From NCBI GenBank assembly GCA_026724425.1, contig JAIUCV010000002.1, positions 3,663,001 through 3,727,000 of the forward strand: DNA of 64,000 nt, read 5' to 3'. Shown here piece by piece: positions 12,383 through 25,797 of this stretch. The stretch is from Erythrophleum ivorense (lineage: Eukaryota; Streptophyta; Magnoliopsida; Fabales; Fabaceae). Under the pieces are notes generated by a model, which was given only the letters and a program-made list of their open reading frames with translations, was not told the DNA's origin and did not search any database. Position numbers and translations under genes: made by a program. Within the stretch, counting starts at the first letter, position 1. Each line of letters begins with the position of its first letter.

Positions 12383-15300
12383 GATACAAAATGTTGCATA
12401 GCTGAAGAGGTAGGGGAGACAAGCAAGAAGTGGAAAAAATCTTCAATAAAGTGGAAAGGAAAACAAGAAAAAACTTCTAATATATTATCAGCGCTTTGTA
12501 ATTTTCAGAGGGATAGAAAACGTGATCAAATACAATGCTCTAGGTTCTTCCTTCAAATTTGTTTTAAATAAATTAAAAAAGATAAATAAATCTTATACAT
12601 TTTTTTATAACTCTTTTTAAAATAAAATAAAAATAAAAATCATTTCACCTTCTGCAGAGCTGGATATAGATACGAACCAAAAGATAAGGGCGTGGGGCGA
12701 TACAAGTCTCAAGAAAAAAAAATTTAATAAATTGGGAGAAAAAGTGGGGCCAAAACTTTTAATAAAGAAAAAAAATTTCATCAAAAACTTTATATTTTTG
12801 TTATTAAAATTCTCAATAAATCATGCATATTTTTATTTAATTTTGACTCATATATAAATAAATAATTTTTTAATTATTAAAATTTGGAAGTGAATCTTAC
12901 AAACTTTGTTTTTTCTTGCAAATAACTATTGTTATTAATAAATTTGTTAATCTCTTTATGGAAGAATAACATGTCAGATTAAATGGACTCTCAATCCTTT
13001 TATTTTCTTCAGTACAAATAACTTATTAAACTTAAGGTTATATATAAATAATCTATTTGACGTCTACTATTTTTATTATTGAAATGATAAACTAATTAAT
13101 AATAAGAGTTACTCATATATTAAAAAAATTTATAAGTCTATTTTAAAGTTCAGTAAATTATTTAAATATACCTAAAATGCAATGATTTTTTTGCGTTTTG
13201 TTTAAAAAATTCAATTTATGCAGTAATTTTATATAAAATTAGTAAATTGCATAAAAATTTTACATTTTTGCTAATAAATTTTTGTAGGTCCGACAGAAAG
13301 TTGGAATCTAATAAAAAAATTAGATAATAATAAATAGTGCAATTTAAACCGTGCAAAACATTGATAAAATAAAAAGAAAATAGAACGCTGCAATAATAAA
13401 TATATCAAATTTAACAATAATAAACAGTGTCAGCTGCAATAATATAATATATATATATATATATATAAAGTTAAGAACCCGCTAATATATGTTTATATCA
13501 ATAATTAATTTGAACTAAACAATCATGGGCCTTGACAAAAATAATACCGTAAATTGATCTTTGCTTGATACAAGTCCCGAGCCCATAAAGTTTGAAAGAG
13601 TTATTACACCATACCATCACGTGACCGAAAAAAAAAAAAGTGACCTTCAGTAATGGACCTCCGACAATCAACTGTTTCTAAATGACATAGCTGTTTTTGT
13701 TTCAAAAATTTATTTTAAATAAATTATACTTATCTCTCTTAACTGTTGGCAAAATGATATAATTTTTTTAAAATATATATTTCTAGTTTTAGAATTAAAA
13801 CGTATATTACATTTTAATCAAATTTTAAATTTTTATATTAAAATATCCCCTAAAAACTTAAATATAAATGTTTTTAACTAAAACACCATCGTTTAAATAG
13901 AAAAAATTTCATAATAAGAAAATATATCATTCAAAGCTAAAATTATACTCAGAATTAATTTTTAAGGAATAGTTCAGTAATAGATTAAATTCAAACAAGT
14001 ACATTAAAAAATTAGAAAAGGATATTAAAGAAATACAAAATATTGCAAGGGTGAAGAGGAAGTGGAAAAGAAAAGAAGAAAAGGCTCGAAAAATGATAAG
14101 CAGAGTGCAATTTTGGGTGGGATCAAAGGTGAAGTATATGCAAGAAATCAAATGGAAATAAATGAGGGTGATTCGACACGTAGCTGGATATAGATCCAAA
14201 AGATGAAGGTGGTGGGGTGAGCGGAGTAACCAGTGATGAGGAAAGGGGGTGGGGCGAGCATTCCCAATAATGGTCGCTATAGGGTCCCACAACTGCCACA
14301 ACCCACATGGGGAGCAATGAATAAGGCCACCTCCCTTTCTTTCTTTTCTTTCTTTTTTTTTTTTTATATTTCTTATCAGAAGCCACTCTTTTTCTCCGTA
14401 TCTGTCACCCACCCACTTCGTTGCTATTGATGGACTCCGCGACAAGGGAGTGAGCAAAATTTGGCTAAGTGACGTTTAAAAAAATATAATATAATATAAG
14501 TTGGCAGAACAAAAATAATTTTCTATATTTTTTAAAATAATAATTTAATAATTAAAATAAATAATAATAATATAATAAATATTATACAAATTATATAAAC
14601 ATACAAAATTATGAATTAATTACATTCACAAACCCACGGTTATTATTAAAACCATGAGTAAGAAAACTTCAGAGACAAACCATAAACATGTTAATTTTGA
14701 ATCAGCGTTGCCTTTGTTTTTAATTCTTCATCGATTCTCTTCCTTTTTTTCATCTCCTTTTTCCTTTTTTTTTTTTAATAATGAGGTCTCAACTTCTTAA
14801 GCAAAAATTTTTTACCTTGCTTTATGTTGGAATTGGAGAAATTGAAAGTAATAATAATAAAAGTCTATTTTGGAAGCAATTTCCGCAGAGACGGAGGCAA
14901 CAAGATTCCTCATCATTTGAAGATATAATCTTATTGAATTTTGATAATGAGCTAACTTATTTCGAATCATTTCATTTCATACAGATTAATCATAAGTTGC
15001 TATCAATTACATCTAGCTCAAACCTGAAATTGATATCAGTATCAGCATGATTGCAACTTGCAGGATGCAATTGTACTCTCCAAAAGCCTTTCATAGGAAA
15101 CCCTCCCATTTGGTAAATTTTGATTTCCAATAAAGTCCCTTGTTTTTTTATCTTTATAAAAGAAATTAGTTAATAGGAAGGAATTAGTTTAAGTCTGTTG
15201 GAAGTGGTTTAACACGTGTACCATTCCATTGTAACTTTGTTACACTTTAGTGCTTATATATATAGCGGCTAGGCTCGTTGTGTCAATTTGAATGAAATGC

Positions 15301-15452
15301 TTCTTTCATCAACTTCTCTTTCTCTTTTTTTGTTTTTTTTTCATTCGTTTTATATATAAAATATTAGTTATGAAAATAAAATATATATATATATAATGAA
15401 TAAAAAATAAATTTTATGTTTCTATTTCAAAAAATAATAAAAATATATATAA
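12383..15452. other. Upstream region of gene 1 and right end of copy A
   Basis: AT-rich non-coding DNA with a (TA)n tract near 13446-13467. A GC-richer patch at 14200-14430 (CCCACAACTGCCACAACCCA) is conserved in copy B (33290-33390) and in diverged form at 49325-49560 in the third unit, so it belongs to the ancestral gene block. The border repeat recurs at 15181-15280. The 89-codon frame at 14781-15050 is preserved in copy B at 33524-33793 but has no domain I recognise. Confidence 0.6.
15181..15280. repeat. U-block border repeat, right of gene 1
   Basis: Starts GAATTAGTTTAAGTCTGTTGG and ends near the TTTAGTGCTTATATATATAGC stretch. It is a shorter relative of 9951-10205; see that entry. Confidence 0.7.
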
Positions 15453-15568
15453 TGATGATTAAAGTGATAATTCATTAAATAAAATAATAATTACAAAAAT
15501 AAATAAATATTACATATATTATATCAAAAAATTACATTTACAACTTCACTGACCAAACAAATCTTTAA

Positions 15569-16103
15569 GGGTGTGTTTGGTTCAATGGAGGGGAGGGGAG
15601 GGGAGGGGAGGGGAGGGGAGGGGAGAGATTTTAATGGAGGGGAGGGGAGGGGAGGGAGGGATTTTAATGGAGGAGAGGAAAGGGATTTTAATGATACATT
15701 GTTTGGTTCAGGAGGGGAAGGGAGGGAAAATAATAATAGATAGACTATTTTGCCCTTATATATTTTAAAAGTAATAATAATATAATTAATTATTTTTTAT
15801 TTTTTAAAATTTAATATTTTTATTACCAAATTAAACAAATATTAGAAATTATCTATAATTATAATTATTTAAAAAAAATTATGAATAAATAAAACTAACT
15901 AAATAATTAAACAAACAAATATGATGGCATTTTAGTCCAAAAATCAACTTTCCCTCCTAATCCCCCCAAATTGGAGGATAAGGAGAGGAGGAGAGGGGAG
16001 GGGAGGGAAAGTTTAATGAAATTTTCCCTCCCCTTCCCTCTAAAATTACAAACCAAACAAGAGGCCTTCCCTCCCCTCCCCTCCCTTCAAACCAAACAAG
16101 GGG
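15569..16103. mobile_element. Tourist-like (PIF/Harbinger) MITE with G-rich ends
   Basis: The 535-bp insertion is defined by comparison with the empty site in copy A (TTTAAAGTTCG at about 1359). The ends are GGGTGTGTTTGGTT and, on the opposite strand, CCCCTTGTTTGGTT. The target triplet TAA is duplicated at 15566-15568 and 16104-16106, which is the PIF/Harbinger preference. Subterminal GGGGA repeats (15588-15650) face CCCCT repeats at the right end (16065-16087), so the whole element can fold back. No coding capacity. Confidence 0.88.
15587..15652 (+). repeat. (GGGGA)n G-quadruplex-capable tract
   Basis: Consecutive GGGGA units, for example GGGGAGGGGAGGGGAGGGG, lie in the left subterminal region of the MITE. 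Four or more runs of four G with 1-nt loops meet the classic G-quadruplex pattern on the plus strand. The complementary C-rich tract is near 16065-16087. Confidence 0.8.
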
Positions 16104-16106
16104 TAA

Positions 16107-16283
16107 AGTTCGAACACTGAAAGCTTCTTTTCTAAATTTTTTTGGCCAATACAGACACAGAAAACTTGGATAATGTCATGTCCTTGCAAGTAGCAGCGAA
16201 TGCCATATTCACTCACAGATGGTTTTTTGATACTGTCTGAGTCATCATTTATTGTACCTTTGTGTGTGTCGCACATGTAAAAA

Positions 16284-16314
<31 letters not shown>

Positions 16315-17905
16315 TCAAATAAATATTTTAGTGTATTTATTTTTTCTTTGCTCTAGCACTAAATTAATATATTAAATCTAAAAAAAATTCTTATTTTAAT
16401 AATTAATGTGTTAATGTATTTTTAATTTGGTCTTTCATTTTTTATTTTTTAATTTAATCATTATTAAAATAACTTTAATATTATCCTTTTATTACATTAT
16501 CATCCAAATATTAATGTCAAATATAATAAAAAAATATTAGGTAAGACATTTATAGCTTACTTAACACTATTTACTCACCCCTTTTAGCTCATCCCAAAGT
16601 TAGTAATTTGAGTTTGATTTTTGGATAGAAATTCGCTCATGAAGGGCGCAAGATTAAAAATTTTTTATTAATTAAGGTGCTAAATTAAAAAATAATTTAT
16701 GGGAATGAAACTATATATATATATATATATAAACAGAAATAGAACTTTTGTCTCATAGATTTAATTGGAAAGGCATTTTTAATGAGTGAAATTTTACAAG
16801 ATGATACAGTACATGACGAGATATTCAAGTTTTTAGTTCATTTGTACAGATACTTAATTTTAAACCTTTTTTTGTAAATTATTAATATTTACTATTACAT
16901 ATAACCCTCAAGTAATTAATTTAAACAGAGATCCTTTGGAATATAGTAATCAATTGGTACTAATAAAATATTGCTACTTATGAAAAAGGAATATATGAGT
17001 ATGTCGAGGGGCAAGAAATTGACATATAATTGACAGACGCAAGCATGCATGCACACATAGTAGCAAAAAATGATTAGGTAGTGTTTGTGATCTAACATTA
17101 GAAAAGAAAAGAGCATCGCCAATTTTGCAGTTGTTATTAAATTGATGATTACGAAGAGCATGAATCTGAATATTATAATGCACATCAAAGCAAGGACACG
17201 TAGAAAGAAAAGAAAAGAAAACACAAACCTTAGATGGAATAATCTAACTAGTTTGCATTTTGCAGGCTGCAAATAGCAGAGAGCAAAAGTAAACGTGGCA
17301 CATCCAAACGAGATCTTTGAATCACACATCAACATAAATCATTAAACCATATATATATATATATATGATCTTGACTTTTTTGACATATTTTGATGATTTG
17401 ATCATATATAGTTTGCTCGCAGGGGATTATGGAATGGATCATCCATCGGGTCAAGACAACTCAAATGGCCCAGTTTCTACAACACCAATCTTCATTTTCT
17501 TTCCATTTCTTCAAGAATAGATCGGAGGCTTATTGGAACTAGCATAACATAAATTTATAGGATAATGTTAATCAATAGAAACGAAAAATTTTTGCTATTG
17601 GATGAAGAAAAATGGAGAATGTTTTTAAGTAGCTAATGTGGGTCTAAATTTTGTAAATTTTTAACAGTGTGGCTTTAATTATCATCTATACATGTGGCAT
17701 TTTTAATCTATTTATTTATTTTTAATTAAAAGTAAATAACAAAATACAACTAAAATGACAGTATCACGTGATATTTTCATATGAGAAAAGCATGATTATA
17801 TACTCTGCAGATATCTATGTAAACGGTTAAAATGCTGTTAATTCTTTAATGCTGAAAAAAAGGAAGAAGCTGGAACTATTGTGAAGAGTTTGACCATGAA
17901 TCAAT

Positions 17906-17939
<34 letters not shown>

Positions 17940-20074
17940 ATATATCCCTATGCAAGAGGCAAGAGCTAATAGAATATATAAACCTTGATGTTGATTCACC
18001 AAACTAAATTTTTGGAACGTATTAACAACTACGTATCACAATAATATATTAAATACGCGTGTTCGATATATCACATGTCTCTTTCTGCTCCGCTAAGGCA
18101 TTCTTCCTTCAATCTTTAATGACTCACAAGCCATTATATATTTTAACTATAATTAGGACTAGATACACTTTCTTTTTCATGTGTTAAGTACCAAATGATG
18201 GAAGGAAATGTGATTGGATATAACTTAATTCACGGTATTCTGGATCTGGCGCGTAGATACTCTGGCACATGAAGATTGAGAAAGAAAAAATAGTGGTTTC
18301 TTTCTATCTTCGTCGAGACAATGTACTTTTTGATCTGAATCTTACTTTTATATAAATTCAATCCTTAAGCATTTTTGACGTCAAGAGCATGTATAATTGC
18401 TCTTGTTAAAATTGAAGCATACATCTTTATTTGAGCCTAGCTAAAATGTTGGTTGCTATAGCCCTCTAAAACTGGAATCAAGAAAGACACTTAGAAGAAA
18501 AGATCAAAAAGGGATAAAGGCACCCAGAAATATTCCTGGTCCCTTAGTGATTCTACCACCACTACCAAAACATAACCTAATTTGAGCTAATTATAACTGG
18601 AGAGAAAAATATGACATTGGTTGGGGAAATTGGGCGCGAAACAAAAGAATGTGGATTCATGTGCCGAATTCGATTGCGTGGAATACGAAGGAGACAGACC
18701 TATGTTGTAACGAAAATCGCATGATTTTGTTGCATTATAATTATAATTATATATATATATATATATTGATTATGATTTATATCAACGCTCATTATTATTC
18801 ATCAATGATGACTTCCAGAAATGGACTAGTAAACCCATGTGTTTTTATGCTCTAATTTTTCTAATATACTATGTGACTTTGACCTTTGTGGTCCACCGAG
18901 AAAGGATGGGAAGGAATTATCTGAGACTTACTTTAAGCCACAATTCCCCCTCCTTTATTCCATCATTACCATGGATCGAGGCCACTCTACAAACACCAAA
19001 ACCTAACCTTCTTAGTTTTGAGTTCTGAGCAATACATGCATTATTGGAAAGGAGATTGGATCAAAATTGCTATATATTATAGTTGAGGGCACCATCACCA
19101 CGAGATAAAATAAACTAATACGGGATCATTCCATTCAAAGACGAACTATGTATAATCGTTAATCATCTGGGACATAACAAGCAACAGCTCACAGAACTTC
19201 CGACCAAAAGAGGGGTCGGTGATCCTAGCCATAATTTCTTATTGTGAATATGGATCTGTTACTGTAGTGAAGCAGCTATTTGAATGGTTTGGATTTTAAT
19301 TAATTAATTATATAATTTTATTTTTTTAATATCAATTATTCATTTCTTATGTTGATATTTTTTATTTAAAAAAATACATAATAAAAATAGTCTTTAAATT
19401 TTCATTAAATAGATAATCTATTTGATGGAAGTTGAAAAATTATTTTTATTTTATTTTTTATTTTTTTAATTAAAAAATATCAAAATAAAATAATATTGTT
19501 AAAATTAAAAAAAAAAGATAAAAGGATTAAAATTTTGATTGCCAATATCTATATAGACAATCCAAATTTATAACTTCAAGTAGAGTTATACATAGATAAC
19601 TTGAAACTCAATCCAATTTAAGCTTGGCCAAATTCTTTTGGCCTAAGGGTTAGCCAAACTAGTCAATATAGCTTAAAAGACTTTTAACTTTGAAATTTTG
19701 AATATTCTTATCTTTGCATTTACTTGATCACTTCTAGTATAAGGCCACTCGTATCTTTGAATTTTTGTTTTCGAATTAAGAAAATATGGGTTAGTAGGGA
19801 AAAAGAAGAAAATGCATATATATATATATATATAGACTAAAACTTTAAAATATGATAATTTAGAGTTTGGCGATTCAATTGGAGTGGTTTTTGTTTTATT
19901 TTGGACATTTTTTTAAGGTGGACATGATGCAAATGTCATGAGTAGTTTTTTCGGCTATTTTCCCCCAAAAAATTACCATTTACAATCATAAATTTGGGTT
20001 TTTTACTTTCAAATTCAAAAAGATATACATTTTTCCTCCATTTTCTTACATACAAATGTAATAATCATATTTAG
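16107..20074. other. Non-genic part of block X2
   Basis: Collinear with 1363-5338 of copy A with several percent substitutions and many length changes in (TA)n runs (16293-16314, 16709-16729, 17349-17365, 17908-17936, 18748-18766). No gene recognised. Confidence 0.6.
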
Positions 20075-21870
20075 CACTACCAAAAAAAAAATGGCTTTAG
20101 CGATGGTTATAGACATTGCTAAACCTTCTAGCCAAGGTTTCTTTATTTATTATTTAATCATTCACCATGAAGGCTTTTACTATAATTTTACTTAACTATT
20201 GAAAAATCATTGCTAAATAAGAGTCTAGCACGATATATCATGGTTTAACCATGATTATATAAACTTATAATTATTTAGTTAAATGTGGCTAAACAGAGAT
20301 CTAACCACAGTTTAAACAACTAGTTATGATTGGTTAAAGGTGATGGTTTGAACCGTTGTTACAAATTATATGTATTTGTTTCCCTACTAAGCTATTTGTT
20401 ATACCATTTTGTTTCTTTTTCTTGTCTTTTTGGCATATTTGCAACAATAATTACAAGAAGATCAAAACTAGTTTTTCAACCAAGCAATTTACAAGAAGAC
20501 AAACAACTAAATAACCATTGTGCTAATTTTATAACAATCAACAATTTTCTATTAACCAATTCCCAACTAATTTTTAAAATGCCTACAATTTATAATCATG
20601 ATTAAAAATTATACCAATTATAACATAATTATAACTAGTAGTAACAAGACAATAAAATTCATTTTTATAGGGAATGACTATTATCAGCAAGCTAATTATA
20701 ACATCTTAAAATTAATTAAAAATAAATTGAGAAATTAATATAGAAAATTAGTGAAATTAATTAAGTGGAAAGAGGAGATAAATATTTTAATTTGGGCCAT
20801 ATGATCAACCTAATTATGCCATAAGCTAAATAGGAAAGCCTAACATTAGTCTTCTCATATACCCAACTTGATTTGAGAAGCCTACAACTTGGGAATGGAT
20901 TTAAGTAAGACAATAGCTCATTTAGCATTAGTTCAAACTTAGAGAAATGGGTTCAAATGAAACTTAGGTGATTGGATCAGCACATTCTATCCCTATCCTT
21001 GAAAGTTCTGCAACCCAACCCATTAAGCCTTGGCCCAATATGCAGATTTTTTGGTCCATTTGGATAATATTTGCATATTGGGCCTTAGGGTCAGCCCATA
21101 TCACTTTTAAAACCATTAGAAAACCTTATTGCCACTTATTTTCATTTAGAAAAACTCTAAGAGTCTGCAGAGTAAAGAGCATTTTTGCATAATAGCAGAG
21201 GAGTTAGAGTTTCTTGCATTTTGACACCATTTCTCTCTTTTTAAGTAAGATTTAGCCAAGGTAACACATATAGAACTTAACCCTCTCTTTTTTCTCATCA
21301 ATTTGAATCGATTAGTTTTTTGTTTGAAGCATTTTCACTCTCCACCCAACTCTAAAATTTATTATTATGTGTTGCTTTTGCATGATTTTTTAGAGGTTGA
21401 AATTAGAGGTGTAGTTAAATAAGTATTTTTCTTCCTATATTGAGGTATTTTCTATTGATTTGAGATCCCTATATCTAACTTATAATATGAGTAGTGATTC
21501 TGTATGAATTTACTTAAAAAGTTGAGTGATATTTTGGAGTTTTTAAGTAGGTGAAGCTCAAGTATGAATTTGGGATTCTTTGGTGGCTAGGTAAATGTCC
21601 TCTATGTAGTCATTGATAGTTTAACTCCTTGGAAGTCTGGTTTGCTACTATAAATGATAATTAAAAATAGTAATTATCTGACTTTGTGATTATAAGGTGT
21701 ATTGGCACTATTGTTAACCTTCAAGATTGCAAAATGAGGTACCTAGGATTATCTTATAACTGTGGTTAGGTTGTGTCTTAAACACGATCTGAATAACTAT
21801 AACTACATCCTAGCTGTAAGTTATCTAATCATTGTTAGGTCTATCGTTAAAACCTTTTTTTCTTGGAGTG
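20075..21870. mobile_element. Non-autonomous CACTA-like DNA transposon, copy B
   Basis: Duplicate of the element at 5339-7157, starting CACTACCAAAAAAAAAATGG and ending in CTTGGAGTG. Length is 1796 bp against 1819 bp; a short piece containing one subterminal GTGGCTA repeat (present at about 5598-5630 in copy A) is missing. No transposase is encoded. Confidence 0.68.
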
Positions 21871-24800
21871 TCGAACGAGTTAGGCAAAAATTTTGACCAT
21901 CTAATTATTTATAATTTGTAAAATATGATTAAATTTTTTTTTGCTAAAAGTATAAAATAATTCTTAAAAAAGATTTTTATTTTTTCATTTAAATCCTTAT
22001 ATTTTTTTTCTTTTTTATATAAAGTTGGGCTAGGGAGCCCAGTACCAAATTCAACCTAGCCATCTAACCTAACTCAATCTTGTCTCTATGTTTTTTTTTT
22101 TTCACGGGCCCAACTCAAAATGGCTAGTCTGAATTGGATTTTCCCAATTACCGAGTTGTTGGTACATCCCTAGCTCCAAGGAATCCTTACGTCTTGTTGC
22201 CTGTAATTTTGTGCACAATGATTTCGCCTTTTGTCACTATTTACCATTTCCTTTTATTTTGTTCCTACAATTAAGTGATGTCTACGTAAATTTGGTCTAT
22301 TTCAGCGCCTGGATATAAATATTTTACTTAAAACACATTTCATAAATTATAATTTAAGGAAGGGAAAATTCTTTGATGCATTTGCACCCAAGATTGTAAG
22401 GAACTAAAATTATAAAGTACGTGTGTCATGTAATATCTGGAATTAATTGGCGCACTCATTTCTTTATAAATTGTTATTAACTTCTTGTATTTGTTTTGGA
22501 TATGTAACTAAGTGGGGCCCAGTGCCAAAGCAATCATATTTGAAAAATGGCCACAAAAAATAGTTTTGCATACAACCCAAATATAAGAAACTAGCATTAT
22601 TTCGAAACTATCAATTTCTTATAGTTTTATAGAATATATATATGTATATGTATATGTATATATTAAAGAATTAGGTAAAAATAAATAAACGAGTATTTCA
22701 GAATCAATTTATATTGTATGAACAAAATATTACTCGAAAAGATCATTTTTATAATTAATAATGATTAAAGATCATAAAATTTAAATCACTGATTTTCACA
22801 CGGTCAAAAGAGTTCTGCTGATGCAACTTTATCATGTAAAATCCTGAAGCAAGCCCGATGTTCATCGTATTAGTTATATGTTGAAAACAAAATAGCTAAT
22901 GTAAACTACGAAGTCGTAATTATCACTGTGATTTTATAAACTTTAAAATCACAGTACGATTATTGGACATTATCATGCTTTGCCTCCGTTTGCAAAAACA
23001 ATAACTAGACTCCGTTGGAATCCCACGATAATTACGACAATGAAATGAGAGAAGAAAAAATGATTGTGACATGGAACAAGTTTCAAAAAGGATTTTGATA
23101 ACAAAAGCTCTTTAATTAGTGGGCAATGTTCGGTGACGTGAAATAAAAGGTTATATCTCCATAAACTTTGGTTGGTGCCTATATATAATAATTGATCAAT
23201 ATATCCTTGTGAAAGCTCCCAAAAAGCGAGAATATTATTTGTGGCTTGTCAGATGTGATTAAATAAACAGATTCTAACACAATTCAGCAACGTGTCCAAG
23301 ACGAAAGCCATGAAAAGGACTTCCACTTGCCCGTTTTTAAACTGGATAATGCTAATCATTGCATGTTTTCGTTTAAAGTGTCAGCTAATTTGCAAACAGA
23401 AATTTATATATCCACCACTTATTGTGCCCACAACTGGGCCCAAAACTGGGGAAAATTAAAATTATGCCTAAAAGAGATAAAACCTCAAAAGGGGCCTAGA
23501 AAACCAACCTTCACAACAAAACGTAAGGTAAACTCGGTTTATAGCCCAGAAAATAAAAGAAGAGATTGGGCCACAGGGAAATTTGAAACTTCAGTTGCAC
23601 ATTGATGTTGAAAGTCATCATCACCACCTGCTGTGATAGTGGTGCTTGGTGGCTTATGCAGTCCAAGAAAAACAAACTGCACTTTAACCCAGCAGACCAC
23701 AATTTGCCAAGAGTTTCCTATCTTTCTATTAAAATATATATATATATATATATATAATTTCTATTTGTTAAGTATAATGAGTTGAAGCGAAATAAAATTT
23801 AGCACAAAGTAAGGATGATCATGTACTTGTTATAAACAAAAATATCTCGAGTTAATGGTTTCTAGAAATGCTAATTATTTTGTTTAAAGTGAAGCATATG
23901 CATAGGCAACATAGCAGTTCACCAAAACAAGTTATGGTGGTGGTTTCTTGATCATTTGTGTGATGAGAACCACACCAGATTCTTCTATCAATATTACATT
24001 ATTATTGGTAATTAAGTCGTGATGGTAGATTAGGATCCCGCCAGTATTCTTTTCCGTAGGCTGCTCAGAAAATTGGCGTCTTACCCCGATTTACAATGAG
24101 TTGGTGGCAACTTGAGTTCGAGGATAGCATGGAGGCCAGCGCTACTTACAAAACCTTTTCTTTTTTGGGTACTGTTATTATAAAAAAAGGCAGTAAGTAG
24201 TCTAGAAATTCATTCTACACAAAAATAACACCCAACAGTATTTACAACAATGGTAGAATTATCAAGTCTAATAAAATATAAATACCTATGACATTCTTGC
24301 CAAACTAGGTTAAAAATAGAGGCTCTATTGATCCAAACACGTTTCTCGAATGAAAAATAGACCAGCTACAGATGGAAACATGAATTTAGTTCAGCGTCGA
24401 AGCTTGGGCAGAGTCGTGCTAAATTAGTCTCCAACGTTTATGCAACCGAATTTAATTACGGAGAGCTTAACTTTTATAAAAATCAAGTTTTTTAATCGTA
24501 AATTATCTCAAAAATTGTATATATAATAGTAAAATATTATTTTGAGTAAATCTAAAAAAATTTAAAGATGGGTGGACTCAAATTTTTTGTAGCATTTTTC
24601 CGTTGCAAGCATGGCTAGTAATTCGATATCTATCCTAATATGCAATCCTATTGGAATTAGTTTATGTCTGTTGGAAGTAGTTTAACACGTCCCATCTGTT
24701 ATCTGTTATGTACGTATAACTTGGAGCAATTCAAACCGTGACCTAGATCTAGTTCTGCGTGCTAAAGACAAGTTTTTCTTTTTGGTTTACTTTTTTCTTT

Positions 24801-24907
24801 AAATAAAAAACTCACTTTTTGAAATTTAAATCCGAAGGCACGACGGGACCTAGATCCAGCTCTGTTATAACTTTGTTATACTTCAGTGCTATATATGTAG
24901 CTCTCCT
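21871..24907. other. Right part of X2, near-identical to copy A
   Basis: Matches 7158-10203 and is almost identical from about 22140 onward. It holds a (TA)n tract at 23734-23755, the duplicate hairpin at 22925-22955 and the border repeat at 24654-24903. No gene recognised. Confidence 0.6.
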
Positions 24908-25790
24908 TGTGAACACCGTATTTTGTCCGGGCATACTCTAAAAAATAATGATAAAATTAAGCCAATAAAAATAAATAAATAAATAAATGAAAGAAGAGAA
25001 AAGAAAAAATAATCAAACAAGTCCTCTTAATTTAATGAGCCTTAAAAATAAAAAATAAAAAAGAGTAATCAAAAATCAAAAAAAAGAAGCAAGCAAAAAG
25101 CAAAGAAAAACAAAAGAAAAAATCAAAGAAGGAATAACAAAAATGAAATCATAAGGAAATAAATAAAGGAAGATAATAATTAAAAAAAAAGCCTAAAAAA
25201 AAAGGGGGAGAAGAAGGAAAAAAGTTTAAATAAAATTATCAAAAGGGGTATAAGAAGAAAATATAAGAAAATAAAATAATAATAGAAATGAAAATAGGTA
25301 CAAAAATCATGAAGCATAGTCTGAGAAAAGCCCAAATCAGAATAAAAAAAAATCAACTAAAAAGGGAGTTCAACCCAAAATAAAGTCGGAATTGGGCCAG
25401 AAAATAAGGAAAAAAGAGGAATGCAACCCAGAATCAGTCCAGATATTGGCCCAAAAGGAAAAGAAGTCAAAAAAAAAAAGAAAGTGGGCTCAGCTAAATT
25501 GAGGCTCACCGGAAGAAATAATCAAGAAACTGAAGGCCCGTCTCGCTCAGCCCACTATTCCCGGATCCTCCGCCCCGTTAACCCGAATGGTAAGTCAGGC
25601 TTCATCGCATCAAAGGGAAACCGAAGGAAACCCTAGCTGCTGGTCCCCCCTCTCTCTCTCTGCTCTGCTGTCTCCTCGCGCAACGCCTGCAGGAGCAAGG
25701 CGACGCGATAGTACGAGGGAGCGCGCGAGCATACGCTGGGGGATAGTGGAGCAGAGGAGTACGGAGATGGGGGGGACCAGATGCCTCGTC

Positions 25791-25797
25791 TATAAAA
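25791..25797 (+). promoter_or_regulatory. TATA box of the solo LTR
   Basis: TATAAAAG in a locally GC-rich stretch (25500-25900), followed by a purine-rich leader. It is placed as a U3/R promoter would be, about 0.9 kb into the LTR. Transcription would run rightward, toward the 3' end of gene 2 in antisense. Confidence 0.55.

Larger units (their letters stand above)
1247..15452. repeat. Tandem segmental duplication, copy A (X1 + U1)
   Basis: This block of about 14.2 kb is repeated directly as copy B. The left joint is visible because sequence from GATGATTAAAGTG at 1247 reappears at 15454 directly after the end of the U1 block. Collinearity then runs through the CACTA-like element, the 7.4-10.2 kb stretch, the dioxygenase gene and its upstream region. 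The offset between copies is 14206 before the copy B MITE, 14744 just after it, about 14703 near 8.6 kb and about 19214 after the copy B LTR insertion, so the copies differ by these two insertions plus small indels. Copy A holds the empty site for both insertions. Confidence 0.93.

Noticed and set aside
14781..15050. 89-codon frame shared with 33524-33793
   Set aside because: Shared through the duplication only; starts next to a poly-T run and lacks any recognised motif.
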